Positions 55,597 through 64,000 are shown, numbered from the stretch's first letter. The stretch: DNA of 64,000 nt from Flavobacteriales bacterium (GCA_023251075.1 JAHEZM010000008.1:61763-125762), one strand, 5' to 3'. Translations and numbers: made by a program. The notes: generated by a model from the letters alone, not told the origin.

Positions 55597-56271
55597 TTAG
55601 AATCCTAATCTCTTCAATTCCCCGGCATCAATTACATACACTCTAAAGTAGGGAACAACTTCCTGGCTCCCATCGGGCAATTGATATTTAATATTGTATA
55701 ACCACATCATATTTCCATCTTTTAAGGTGTTGGCATATTTGCGCATTTCTGGTGTCATTTCACTTCCGTTGGCGCGAAGTGTATCGGTGGTGGTGTATGT
55801 TTCAAAAGAAAGAATTCGAACGGATTTATCAATAGAAGGAATATATCCGGTAATTTTTCCACCAAACACCAATTGCATTTTACTGATGGCGTAATCTTTT
55901 TCTACTCCACTTAGTTTTATGTTGGGATGTGGAATTACTTTATAGGTAAGTGCCTTGGCCAGTACTTCTACGCCACTAGGCTTTTTCACATATACATTCA
56001 CCATGATGAGTTCGCTGGTACTTGCAGAAATTCTGTAGAAATTATCTTTCACCATTTCTATATTTCCACCGCTGGCTTCAACGCGTGAAATTTGATCACC
56101 GCCTGAAGGTAAAATGCGAAAAATTTTGCTGGAGCTTTGCATGATATACAAACAGTTGGGCTGTACAGTGATTTCCGCAGAAGCCTTAATAGTAAAAGTT
56201 AAATCGCTATCGTTTGCCTCTTGAGCAAAAGAGAAAAGAGGTAAAAAAAATAATGCGATCCATCTCCACAT
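55597..56271 (-). CDS. Secreted protein resembling the GldM C-terminal domains
   Basis: The 224-residue protein has a signal peptide ending 'LFSFAQ' and then two modules that follow the last two domains of GldM: about 25-105 ('AEITVQPNCLYIMQSSSKIFRILPSGGD') and about 110-224 ('LTYKVIPHPNIKLSGVEKD', 'ISKMQLVFGGKITGYIP', 'ILSFETYTTTDTLRANGSEMT', 'QLPDGSQEVVPYFRVYVID'). In GldM these domains reach the outer-membrane part of the T9SS motor. Here they are a free-standing periplasmic protein with only 2 nt between its start and the stop of the putative anti-sigma gene. I judged the similarity by eye; an unrelated Ig-like protein remains possible. Confidence 0.7.
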   Translation of the reverse strand: MWRWIALFFLPLFSFAQEANDSDLTFTIKASAEITVQPNCLYIMQSSSKIFRILPSGGDQISRVEASGGNIEMVKDNFYRISASTSELIMVNVYVKKPSGVEVLAKALTYKVIPHPNIKLSGVEKDYAISKMQLVFGGKITGYIPSIDKSVRILSFETYTTTDTLRANGSEMTPEMRKYANTLKDGNMMWLYNIKYQLPDGSQEVVPYFRVYVIDAGELKRLGF

Positions 56272-56273
56272 AG

Positions 56274-57854
56274 CTACAAATTAAAAAATTCTTTTAACGA
56301 TTTGGCAGAAGCATATTGTCGGTTTACTGGTTTCATTTTGAAAGTGAAATCTTTTTTATCACTGATGGCGCTGAAATCTTCGTAAAAACTAACTAATCCT
56401 GATTCATCTACTCCAATAATAAGATTGTCGTTTTTAGGATTGAAAGGAAAATTTCCGAAAGTGCTTTCGTACATCGTGTACATCATTTTTTTGTTTCTTT
56501 CCACCAAATAAACTTGTCGGAAATAAGCTTTATTGGTATCAATTTTAAATTCTGCTTTTACAAATTGTTCTTTGGGTAATTTGTTCGGGCAATCGCAATT
56601 AAAAGTACCGAAGTTGCTCACGGTAAAAGTTCGTAATACTTCATTTTCCATTGCTCCCGTAATATTTTCATCCACTACATGAATAGGATTGTTGACCATA
56701 TCAAAATGAATAATTGCCGCTACATTTTTTTTCGCGATTTCCAATCTTTTTGATTTTTCAATTTGTGCTTCGTTGATAGAATCTATCGTCATTTTGTAAG
56801 CGTTCATTCTAATTTCATATTTTCTTTTTTCGCTGGTATATTCTGCTTTATTAAGAACAGGCACAGCAGGCACTTCATATTGCGATTTTCCTTTGAAGAA
56901 GGTTAAAACATAAGACTCTTTATCTTTTTTTGCCGATACATAATCCCACACTACTTTAGATTTTTGCGGATCGAAATTTGCATTAGGTAAAACTTCAAAG
57001 CGTGCATTTTTAAAGTAAGCCAGTTCCGGTAAATCTTTGTAGTTCACATCTAATTTGATATGAAAACGATCTTTATTTTCTTCGTGTGGAAGAATAGGTT
57101 TTTCTTGTTCTTTTTGATTTTTTTCAATATTTAATTTTTGTAATTCTTTTTCCTCATTTTTTTGTTTGCTTTCCTCTTTTGCTTTTAAATCTTTAAGTGC
57201 TTTCGCCTTGGTGTAATCGGAAGGAGTATTGTCTTTACTCAGGTATTTCCAGTTTTTAGCGTCTTCGTTGTATTGATATAAATTGTAATTCGTTCCATTT
57301 TTTTTAGAGTTCAGCATTACTTTAATGGGGGCTTCCGGATTGATTTTTATTTCATTATTTACGGAGCTAAGATCAAACATTCCGGCCGATTCGAAATGAT
57401 AAGTTGTTCCGGCCGAATCGTAAGTCATGGGTGTTTTACACAAAATTTGATCTATCACATTATGGTATTCTTTGAAGTTCAGAGCCACAGGTTTTGTAAG
57501 TGCTTTTCCATTTTTGTCGAGCAATGAATTTTCTTCAAAAACAAGCAATGATCCGTCTTTCGTTTGAACGATAGAAGAATTTTCTACCATTAAGCCTTCT
57601 GTGTTATCGGGAATCATTTTCACACTTAAATGATTGTTTGCAGGAGCAGCTGTGTAAGGTTGTTCTTCCGGTAAAAGAAGCAGTGTAGAAGTTAGCACGG
57701 CTAAAACACCTGTGCCGCCAGCGATCCATTTCCAGTTGAATTTAGAGGCAGATTTTGCCAGCGCAGCTTTTTGTATAACAACATCAAAGTTCTTGTGTTT
57801 CAAGGCTTCTGCGTCGCTCAATTCAAATTTATTATTTTCAATTTTCGTTTTCAT
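56274..57854 (-). CDS. Membrane-anchored putative anti-sigma factor with large periplasmic domain
   Basis: The 526-residue protein has a cytosolic N-terminus of about 42 residues, one membrane helix (about 43-62, 'WIAGGTGVLAVLTSTLLLLP') and a large periplasmic part. That part holds a beta-rich module ('VFEENSLLDKNGKALTKPVALNFKEY', 'YHFESAGMFDLSS'), a lysine- and glutamate-rich linker (about 205-255) and a C-terminal beta-rich region. It lies 4 nt after the ECF sigma gene, in the usual place of the cognate anti-sigma factor, although a classical zinc-binding anti-sigma motif is not visible. The periplasmic part may sense an envelope signal. Confidence 0.75.
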   Translation of the reverse strand: MKTKIENNKFELSDAEALKHKNFDVVIQKAALAKSASKFNWKWIAGGTGVLAVLTSTLLLLPEEQPYTAAPANNHLSVKMIPDNTEGLMVENSSIVQTKDGSLLVFEENSLLDKNGKALTKPVALNFKEYHNVIDQILCKTPMTYDSAGTTYHFESAGMFDLSSVNNEIKINPEAPIKVMLNSKKNGTNYNLYQYNEDAKNWKYLSKDNTPSDYTKAKALKDLKAKEESKQKNEEKELQKLNIEKNQKEQEKPILPHEENKDRFHIKLDVNYKDLPELAYFKNARFEVLPNANFDPQKSKVVWDYVSAKKDKESYVLTFFKGKSQYEVPAVPVLNKAEYTSEKRKYEIRMNAYKMTIDSINEAQIEKSKRLEIAKKNVAAIIHFDMVNNPIHVVDENITGAMENEVLRTFTVSNFGTFNCDCPNKLPKEQFVKAEFKIDTNKAYFRQVYLVERNKKMMYTMYESTFGNFPFNPKNDNLIIGVDESGLVSFYEDFSAISDKKDFTFKMKPVNRQYASAKSLKEFFNL

Positions 57855-57858
57855 AGCA

Positions 57859-58428
57859 TCACATTTTGTTCACCAGCTCTTTCAGTTTCTTAATTATTCT
57901 AAATGTTTTTACTCGTGCATTTTCTTCGGAAACACCTAATAAATTAGCTATTTCTTTATGTGAAAGTTGTTGAAAGTATTTCATTTCTATAATTTCCACA
58001 TCATCGGGAGAGAGTTGTTCCAGTGCTTTTTTCATTTGAGTGAAGAGTTCTTCTTTGTTCACTTCATCGAGTTCTTCTGTAAAATGTCGAAGTTTTTCTT
58101 CTTCCACAAAAACCACTGCTTCTCTTTTTTGTTTTCTGAAGAATTGCAGTATTTCATTGCGTGCAATTCCATACAGCCAGGCAACGAAAGGCACCTCTTT
58201 TCGTCTGTATTTATGCAGGTTAATTATAGCCTTACTAAATACATCGGAAGTAATTTCAGAAGTAATTTGTTCTTCTCTGATGCGATTAAGTATGTAGCGA
58301 AAAATTTTGAGAAAATATCGCTCATATAACTTTTCGAAATGCTTGGGATCATTTATTGCCTTGGCAATAATTTCCCACTCTTCTTCTTGGGTTATGGTAG
58401 AGATATGATATTGATTTTGTCCCTGCAT
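57859..58428 (-). CDS. ECF-type RNA polymerase sigma factor
   Basis: The 189-residue protein has sigma region 2 (about 30-100: 'FEKLYERYFLKIFRYILNRI', 'FVAWLYGIARNEILQFFRKQKR') and region 4 (about 130-185: 'LSPDDVEIIEMKYFQQLSHKEIANLLGVSEENARVKTFRIIKKL', landmarks), with no region 1 or 3, as in ECF sigma factors. It heads an operon with a putative membrane-bound anti-sigma factor (4 nt on) and a GldM-like secreted protein. The divergent upstream gene is the secreted M4 protease, and a motif TGTAACWWATC occurs on both strands in the shared intergenic region. Confidence 0.93.
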   Translation of the reverse strand: MQGQNQYHISTITQEEEWEIIAKAINDPKHFEKLYERYFLKIFRYILNRIREEQITSEITSDVFSKAIINLHKYRRKEVPFVAWLYGIARNEILQFFRKQKREAVVFVEEEKLRHFTEELDEVNKEELFTQMKKALEQLSPDDVEIIEMKYFQQLSHKEIANLLGVSEENARVKTFRIIKKLKELVNKM

Positions 58429-58578
58429 ATCGTTTCGTTTCTAAAAGTAATATTACAGAGAAAGTGATTTGTTACAATGAAATTCAAAATAATTATAATG
58501 GAACTGTAACTTATCTTGTTTCTGAGGCTCTTATTGATCCAAACAACTAAGTAAAAATTCTTCCAAAATTTAAACACT
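58429..58578. promoter_or_regulatory. Divergent promoter region of the sigma operon and the M4 protease gene
   Basis: TGTAACAAATC on the minus strand (58476-58466), 38 nt from the sigma start, and TGTAACTTATC on the plus strand (58505-58515), 63 nt from the protease start, share the pattern TGTAACWWATC. Both are followed within a few bases by TTTCT. This is what one expects of a -35 element recognised by the ECF factor itself; no common -10 element is evident. Confidence 0.4.
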
Positions 58579-61500
58579 ATGAGTCTATTTATGCATCGAT
58601 GGAAATTATTTTTTTCCGTTTTTTTCTTTCTCTTTTCTGTGTTGCTTCAAGCACAAAATTCTTCCAAAATCATTAATCCTAAAGAGTCTTTCGCTATTAC
58701 AGATTTCACTTCCTGGCTGCAACGAAATCAGAATTTGAATGTGGCAGTGACGCTTAAAAAAGTGAGTGAATCAACAGATAAATTGGGGTTTACACATTAT
58801 AAGTATATTCAAATGTTGAACGGTATTGAGATATTTGGTTCCGACATCACCGCCCATTCTAAAGACAGAAAAGTAAATAGTATTACTGGAACTATTGTGC
58901 AAACCAATGCTGTAGTGCCTGCCAATAAAGCCGCTTTAACTCCAACGCAAATTATTGAATTGGGAAAAAAGGCATCGAAAGGACAAGTTTTTATGTGGGA
59001 GAAAGATTCTTCTTATTTCCCAAAACCTCAATTGCTTTATATCAAGGAACAATTGAAAAATCCAGCTCCGGTTTATGTTTTGGCTTATGTGGTGGATATT
59101 TATGCAGCTAAACCTATTTATCGCGCAAATTTGTATTTTGATGCAAACACCGGACGTCTTTTGCTGGAAGATAAAATCATTAAACACATTGATGCCGTTA
59201 CCAATGTAAATACCGCCTACAGCGGATTACAACCAATCACCGCCTCGCAACCAACCTTATTAGATAGTTTTGAATTGAAAGCAGGAAATATTGGCAATGG
59301 AATTTTTACTTATGATATGCATAATGGTACGGATTACAATACGGCGATTATGCCCAAAAATTTCGATAATACCTGGCAATATCCCAGCATAAGAGATAAG
59401 GCAATCTTAGATGCTCATTTTGGCGCAGAAAGAACTTTCACTTATTATCAAAGTGTTCACGGAAGAAATTCTATTGATGACCAAGGAATGGTAATTAAAA
59501 GCTACGTTCATTTCGATCAAGGAATGGTGAATGCCTTTTGGGATGGGTCACAAATGAGTTATGGCGATGGTGATGGCGTAGAATATAATCCATTAACCAG
59601 TTTGGATATTGTGGGCCATGAGTTAACACATGGGGTAACAGAATATTCGGCAAAACTTGTGTATTCAAGTGAATCTGGAGCATTGAATGAATCGTTCAGT
59701 GATATTTTTGGAACATGTGTAGAGTATTATGCAAAGCCTGGTTCATTTAGTTGGAAGTTGGGTGATGAAATTAACGTTAATGGCGACCCTATCAGAGACA
59801 TGTCGAATCCAAAATCAAAAGGACAACCCAATACTTACAAAGGAGAAAATTGGGATCCTATGGAGGAAGTACACACTAATAGTGGTGTTCAAAATTATTG
59901 GTTTTATCTTTTAACCGATGGCGGAACCGGAACGAATGATAACAATGATACTTATACTGTTAATGGTTTGGGTTTCAATAAAGCGGAAAGTATTGCATAT
60001 AGAACTCTTACTGTTTATCTCACTGCAACCAGTAATTACGAGGATACGCGTGACTTTTCTATTCAGGCAGCTGTTGATTTATTTGGCGCATGCTCTCCTG
60101 AAGTTGAATCGGTTACCAATGCGTGGTATGCAGTAGGTGTAGGGGAAGAATTTATAAATGGAGTTAAAGCTAAATTTACAAGTAATAAAGTTTATTCTTG
60201 TTCGGTTCCGGCCCCCTTCAATTTTAAAAACAAAAGTGTTAATGCTACCACTTTCGCTTGGGATTTTGGTGATGGTGGTGTAAGTACGGATAGAAACCCT
60301 ACACATGTTTATCTAAATCCTGGAACCTATACGGTTACCTTGATTGCTGATGGCGTTCAAAATTGTGGTAACGGAATGAATGATACCTTAAAAATGGTTG
60401 ATTTAATAACTACAGAAAACACATTGATTTTGCCCGCAACCACTTGCTCGCCTCAACCAAGCAGTAAATCGGATGAGGCCGGAATAGTGTTCTTTAAGTT
60501 TAATACGATATCTAATCATTCTGGCACCAGTGAAGAGGGGTATGAAGATTTTACTTGTGATTTTCAAACCACAGTAAAAGAAGGATCTGCAGTGCCTTTT
60601 GAAGTATTAGACACCGCTTCTTTCGGATATTTTTTCAACCCTAATAATGTTAAAATCTGGATTGATTTAAACAACGATGGTGATTTTACTTCTGATGAAA
60701 CGGTGTATTCAGGTGTGAAAAAAAGCAAACATCAGGGAACTATTGTTATGCCGGCAGGCGTTGTTTACGGTGTGCCATTGAGGTTACGAGTAATGAGCGA
60801 AATGGGAAATTTCTCAATAGGCGATGCATGTTATGCTAGTTATAGCGGACAAGCTGAAGATTACGTGGTGGTGTTTGAAGAAAATAAAATAGCCCCAGTA
60901 GCTGATTTCACTAGCGATAAAATTGTAGTTCCAAAAGGATCGATGGTTAAATATTTTAATCAATCGTTGAATTTACCTTCTAGCTATAAATGGAATTTTA
61001 CAGGGGGAACACCTAAAACAAGTACATCAAAAAATCCGAATATTATTTACAACACACCAGGAAAATATACAGCAAAATTAAAAGTGGCAAACACTTATGG
61101 CGTGGATTCGATTACTAAAACTTTATACATCGAAGTGATTGATGCCGAGGTGCTGTGTACAGGAGTAAGCTCCATTAAAGAAAGTGGAAGAGTGGTGAAG
61201 CCATCAGAAACAAGTGGTTATGGAATCTGTAATTTTTCAGTTACGCCGGGAGATTGCTTTCAATCTATCAATATTATGATTGATTCATTGGCCTTAGACA
61301 GCAACACTTTTCAATCGCTAACTATTTATGATGGAGTGGATGAAACAGGATCGGTGTTACTTTATTATTTTCCTGCTATAGATCAGATTAAAAGCTATAG
61401 CGATTATTCTTTATTGGCAAACAGTGGTAGCTTTTATATTTCTTATACTCATACCGGTAATGATGAAGGTATAATAGATATTTCCTGGCAAGCTGTAAAT

Positions 61501-62013
61501 AGCAATATACCTACAGGAACAATAGCCTTTTCACCTACTTCTATTGAAGTTGGGGAACAGGTAAGTTTTAGTTATTCAAATAATATGGATACTTATAGCT
61601 GGGATTTTAACGACGGAACTATTTCCCCATTAGCAGCACCAACACACAGTTTCACAGCTGCTGGTACTTACAATGTTTCTGTTACAGTTACCGATGATAG
61701 CGGTTGTCCGCTTACTGTTAAGGTTCCGGTTAAAGTAGATGAAGCGAGTTCTTCAGTACTGGAAACCCATTCAGGTGATGTTAAAGTATGGCCAAATCCA
61801 AGTAATGGAGAAGTGAGTATAGATTTAGGACAAAACTCTAAGTACACACAAGTGGAGGTTTATTCTGCTTATGGAGAAAAAGTGTTTATGCAAAATCTGG
61901 CTTCGGGCAGTATAGCAAAACTTTCTCTCTCGCATTTGAGTGATGGTATGTATTACATAAAATTATCATCAGCCAGTGAAGTGAATACCGTTCCTTTGGT
62001 ATTGCAGAAATAA
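58579..62013 (+). CDS. Secreted thermolysin-family (M4) metalloprotease with PKD, GEVED and T9SS domains
   Basis: The 1144-residue protein has a signal peptide (to about 26, 'VLLQAQ'), an FTP/PepSY propeptide (about 30-215) and the M4 catalytic domain (about 235-520) with H347-E-L-T-H351, third zinc ligand E371 (ALNESFSD) and catalytic H432 (VHTNSGVQNYWFY). After it come PKD (about 530-590), GEVED (about 650-768), PKD (about 772-855), a CUB-like module (about 860-973), PKD (about 977-1053) and a type A T9SS sorting domain (about 1065-1144, starting 'VWPNPSNGEVSI'). It should be exported by T9SS and attached to or released from the cell surface to digest protein. An ATG at 58591 is an alternative start. 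Confidence 0.95.
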   Translation: MSLFMHRWKLFFSVFFFLFSVLLQAQNSSKIINPKESFAITDFTSWLQRNQNLNVAVTLKKVSESTDKLGFTHYKYIQMLNGIEIFGSDITAHSKDRKVNSITGTIVQTNAVVPANKAALTPTQIIELGKKASKGQVFMWEKDSSYFPKPQLLYIKEQLKNPAPVYVLAYVVDIYAAKPIYRANLYFDANTGRLLLEDKIIKHIDAVTNVNTAYSGLQPITASQPTLLDSFELKAGNIGNGIFTYDMHNGTDYNTAIMPKNFDNTWQYPSIRDKAILDAHFGAERTFTYYQSVHGRNSIDDQGMVIKSYVHFDQGMVNAFWDGSQMSYGDGDGVEYNPLTSLDIVGHELTHGVTEYSAKLVYSSESGALNESFSDIFGTCVEYYAKPGSFSWKLGDEINVNGDPIRDMSNPKSKGQPNTYKGENWDPMEEVHTNSGVQNYWFYLLTDGGTGTNDNNDTYTVNGLGFNKAESIAYRTLTVYLTATSNYEDTRDFSIQAAVDLFGACSPEVESVTNAWYAVGVGEEFINGVKAKFTSNKVYSCSVPAPFNFKNKSVNATTFAWDFGDGGVSTDRNPTHVYLNPGTYTVTLIADGVQNCGNGMNDTLKMVDLITTENTLILPATTCSPQPSSKSDEAGIVFFKFNTISNHSGTSEEGYEDFTCDFQTTVKEGSAVPFEVLDTASFGYFFNPNNVKIWIDLNNDGDFTSDETVYSGVKKSKHQGTIVMPAGVVYGVPLRLRVMSEMGNFSIGDACYASYSGQAEDYVVVFEENKIAPVADFTSDKIVVPKGSMVKYFNQSLNLPSSYKWNFTGGTPKTSTSKNPNIIYNTPGKYTAKLKVANTYGVDSITKTLYIEVIDAEVLCTGVSSIKESGRVVKPSETSGYGICNFSVTPGDCFQSINIMIDSLALDSNTFQSLTIYDGVDETGSVLLYYFPAIDQIKSYSDYSLLANSGSFYISYTHTGNDEGIIDISWQAVNSNIPTGTIAFSPTSIEVGEQVSFSYSNNMDTYSWDFNDGTISPLAAPTHSFTAAGTYNVSVTVTDDSGCPLTVKVPVKVDEASSSVLETHSGDVKVWPNPSNGEVSIDLGQNSKYTQVEVYSAYGEKVFMQNLASGSIAKLSLSHLSDGMYYIKLSSASEVNTVPLVLQK

Positions 62014-62028
62014 TAAGTAATCAATCAA

Positions 62029-62064
62029 TTAAACCCCCCTCGCAGAAACGCGAGGGGGGTTTAA
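62029..62064. terminator. Strong rho-independent terminator after the M4 protease gene
   Basis: A perfect 15-bp stem (TTAAACCCCCCTCGC at 62029-62043, complement at 62050-62064) with loop AGAAAC is followed by TTTTAT. The A/T outer pairs on both sides let it work in both directions, so it can also end the minus-strand unit that stops at 62122. Confidence 0.92.
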
Positions 62065-62121
62065 TTTTATGTAATTTGATTTACAATTCGTTGACTTAAA
62101 AAATCCCTAAGAGGGGTTATA

Positions 62122-62736
62122 TTAAAACCCACCACTACTAGTGTTTTTTACAAGTAAAAAGAAGTGAGGATGTTTTACAGGAACATTGTAAAAAATTTCA
62201 GTAGTTTCATCTTTTTTATTTATTATAAATACTATTCTGTAACTCGAGGATAGTTTCTCTTTTGTTCTTTTTCTTATCATTTGTTTGGAAAAATGAACAC
62301 AACCTGATTGAATGACTTTTTGAAATCTTGAATAATGAAATGTGCCTACTAAATTATTTTGATTCAATTCTTTAATTAATCTTTTATAACTAATCGAATC
62401 AATATTATCTGGCTGATATGAATTGATATATTCTAATACAGGCGTTGAATCTCGCGAGTTGAAATAATATTCTTTGCTTTCATAATAAGTGCTTTTATTA
62501 TAAAAAGTATACGTATACTGTTCTACTTCAATAAATGCATAATTAAAAGGAATGGAATCAAGATGTTTAAAAATGGAAATAAAATTCTCATTATTTTTCA
62601 GCGTCTGAAATACGCTAGCGTTGGCAGTATCAATTTGCGATAAATTAACTTTGAATACGGAATCAGACTTAAGAGATAATTGACCATTCATCTCTATCGC
62701 GAACAATAGAAAAATAAAAAGCAGTTTATTCATCAA
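62122..62736 (-). CDS. Hypothetical secreted protein
   Basis: The 204-residue protein has a signal peptide ('LLFIFLLFAIEMNGQ') and a mixed, lysine- and tyrosine-rich body ('QYTYTFYNKSTYYESKEYYF') with one cysteine. I recognise no family. It lies 7 nt downstream of the DUF2480 gene on the same strand, yet a secreted protein is an odd companion for Fe-S assembly, so it may be a late addition to the operon's end. Confidence 0.7.
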   Translation of the reverse strand: MMNKLLFIFLLFAIEMNGQLSLKSDSVFKVNLSQIDTANASVFQTLKNNENFISIFKHLDSIPFNYAFIEVEQYTYTFYNKSTYYESKEYYFNSRDSTPVLEYINSYQPDNIDSISYKRLIKELNQNNLVGTFHYSRFQKVIQSGCVHFSKQMIRKRTKEKLSSSYRIVFIINKKDETTEIFYNVPVKHPHFFLLVKNTSSGGF

Positions 62737-62743
62737 TTAAAAA

Positions 62744-63241
62744 TTACTTCTTCTTAAACACAGGCACAGTGCTACAAGCCTCACCGAACATCAATGTTTT
62801 AACGATAGGCTGAAGTTTTACAGTGAGTGCAATGTAAGCCGATTCGGGAATAGGAATTTTACCACAACCCTTCACAATTACACGTGCGTCATGGTACTGT
62901 TTCGTGTCAATATTTTCTATGGCAATACGAAGCAAAGCACCTTCTAAATGCGATTTATTTCCGCGAATTAAAACCTTAACATAGGGTTGAAGAGCGGAAG
63001 CCAAAAGCATGTACGACCATAACGGAACAATAGCATCGGCAGTGTTGGTAATGGCTACAAATTTATCTTGGTATTGAGTCCAGTTTGTTGCTGCAATTTT
63101 ATCGCGAAAATCTTTTTCACGCAGCATCACGCCTTCGTATAGAAAGTCTTTTAAATCAATCACCACACGTTCTCCTTTAGGAATAAAATCCTGCAGGTCG
63201 AGTTGAATTAATCCGCTATTTTCTATTTTATTTTCTATCAT
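62744..63241 (-). CDS. DUF2480 family protein
   Basis: The 165-residue cytosolic protein fits DUF2480 as known from Bacteroidota ('LDLQDFIPKGERVVIDLKDFLYEGVMLREKDFR', 'PLWSYMLLA', 'VKGCGKIPIPESAYIALTVKLQPIVKTLMFGEACSTVP', landmarks). It has two conserved-looking cysteines near the C-terminus (KGCGK and GEACST). It lies 1 nt after the sufT-like gene, so a part in Fe-S assembly is likely from context only. Confidence 0.85.
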   Translation of the reverse strand: MIENKIENSGLIQLDLQDFIPKGERVVIDLKDFLYEGVMLREKDFRDKIAATNWTQYQDKFVAITNTADAIVPLWSYMLLASALQPYVKVLIRGNKSHLEGALLRIAIENIDTKQYHDARVIVKGCGKIPIPESAYIALTVKLQPIVKTLMFGEACSTVPVFKKK

Positions 63242-63242
63242 T

Positions 63243-63554
63243 TTAAATCATTCCTAATTCTATTTGTGCTTCTTCACTCATCATACTTTTATCCCAGGTG
63301 GGTTCAAAAGTAATTTGTAAATCGAATCCTTTTACTTCTTCCATTCCCTTTATTTTTTGTTCAATTTCGGCGGGCATAGATTCGGCCGCCGGGCAATTAG
63401 GAGAGGTTAAAGTCATGATGATTTTCACCTCAAATGCATCAGAAATTTGAATTTCATAAATCAAACCCAATTCATAAATATCCACTGGAATTTCAGGATC
63501 ATAAACGGTTTTTAAAACCGATACAATTTTATTTTCAAGTTCAATTTTTTCCAT
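63243..63554 (-). CDS. sufT: SufT/DUF59-family Fe-S assembly protein
   Basis: The 103-residue protein is a MIP18/DUF59 domain: 'VYDPEIPVDIYELGLIYEI', 'TLTSPNCPAAESMPAEI' with the conserved cysteine, and 'FEPTWDKSMMSEEAQIELGM'. In SUF operons of Bacteroidota it serves Fe-S cluster maturation. It lies 2 nt after sufE. Confidence 0.92.
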   Translation of the reverse strand: MEKIELENKIVSVLKTVYDPEIPVDIYELGLIYEIQISDAFEVKIIMTLTSPNCPAAESMPAEIEQKIKGMEEVKGFDLQITFEPTWDKSMMSEEAQIELGMI

Positions 63555-63556
63555 AA

Positions 63557-63976
63557 CTATTTTGCGCCAAACGCTACAGCGTATGTTTTCATTTTTTGTA
63601 TCATGCTCACCAACCCATTACTGCGATTAGGAGAAAGATGATCTTTCAATCCAATTTTATTGATGAAATCCAAATCACTTTTGGCAACTTCAGCAGCGGG
63701 TTGATTGGATAAAACTCTTACCAATAATGCAATAATTCCTTTGGTAATAATGGCATCGCTATCGGCAGTGAATACAATATTTTCTCCTTTTTTTTCGGCA
63801 AACAACCACACTCTTGATTGACAACCTCGTACTAAATAATCTTCAGTTTTGTATTCGTCTTTTATTAAAGGCAATTCTTTTCCTAAAGAAATAATATACT
63901 CGTATTTGTCTTCCCAATCGGAAAACAATTCGAAGTCTTCTATAATTTCTTTTTCGTTTTCTGTTATTGTATTCAT
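63557..63976 (-). CDS. sufE: SufE-family sulfur acceptor
   Basis: The 139-residue protein has the SufE pattern 'YEYIISLGKELPLIKDEYKTEDYLVRGCQSRVW' with the sulfur-accepting cysteine in 'VRGCQSRV', and the C-terminal 'LSPNRSNGLVSMIQKMKTYA'. It takes persulfide sulfur from the cysteine desulfurase SufS. The sufBCDS genes should lie just beyond the right edge on this strand. Confidence 0.94.
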   Translation of the reverse strand: MNTITENEKEIIEDFELFSDWEDKYEYIISLGKELPLIKDEYKTEDYLVRGCQSRVWLFAEKKGENIVFTADSDAIITKGIIALLVRVLSNQPAAEVAKSDLDFINKIGLKDHLSPNRSNGLVSMIQKMKTYAVAFGAK

Positions 63977-64000
63977 TTTTTGTCTTGTAGGGGCGCCCCT

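Noticed and set aside
1..64000. CRISPR array, insertion sequence, prophage or rRNA operon
   Set aside because: No regularly spaced direct repeats, transposase, integrase, phage structural gene or rRNA sequence was seen.

Overview
The window comes from the chromosome of a free-living, aerobic member of the Bacteroidota. It is AT-rich and has start sites with little Shine-Dalgarno signal. Secretion signals typically end in -AQ or -SQ. One very large secreted protease carries a type IX secretion (T9SS) C-terminal domain. There are PKD and GEVED domains, LytTR response regulators, a Reg_prop sensor, a TonB receptor with a carboxypeptidase-like N-terminus, GldM-like modules, and a 14-gene complex I operon with the short NuoG usual for this phylum. 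I cannot name the genus. No plasmid, phage or insertion sequence with a recognisable transposase is present.

Layout. 1-3036: 5' part of a huge MG2/alpha-2-macroglobulin-like protein running off the left edge. 3111-8194: a tightly packed minus-strand operon of nadA, a MORN-repeat secreted protein, a PAS histidine kinase, a LytTR response regulator and a small membrane protein. 8195-8635: an AT-rich gene-free stretch with one perfect DnaA box. 8636-20601: housekeeping genes in mixed orientation (rpiB, M28 peptidase, dprA, TonB receptor, Bax-inhibitor-like protein, tRNA-Cys, folB, glnS, a GIY-YIG nuclease, gltX, a methyltransferase). Three copies of one 113-115 bp inverted-repeat element lie among them, two of which bracket the GIY-YIG gene. 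20704-27817: DUF4175 protein, ATPase, ybeY, mnmG, then a consensus ParB site (parS) and a helix-turn-helix protein. 27895-33999: Reg_prop/SpoIIE sensor, citrate synthase and a PBP4-type carboxypeptidase. 34055-41298: LytTR regulator, FAD oxidoreductase, prolyl oligopeptidase-type S9 peptidase, secreted protein, methylmalonyl-CoA epimerase, HAD phosphatase, tRNA-CAT and a SIMPL protein.

41501-55417: the complete nuoA-N operon on the minus strand, followed 4 nt downstream by a secreted protein whose C-terminal half resembles the GldM N-terminal domain. 55597-58428: an operon of ECF sigma factor, membrane-anchored putative anti-sigma factor and a secreted protein that resembles the GldM C-terminal domains. 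It is divergent from an 1144-residue secreted thermolysin-family protease (58579-62013). 62122-63976: a hypothetical protein, then DUF2480, SufT and SufE, the downstream end of an Fe-S cluster assembly operon.

The most interesting signals are the small inverted-repeat element family that brackets a GIY-YIG nuclease gene (an arrangement reminiscent of REP/RAYT systems but with a different nuclease), the parS site next to mnmG with two candidate DnaA-box regions nearby (the window is probably origin-proximal), and two GldM-derived modules outside the gliding/T9SS locus, one of them inside an ECF sigma operon.
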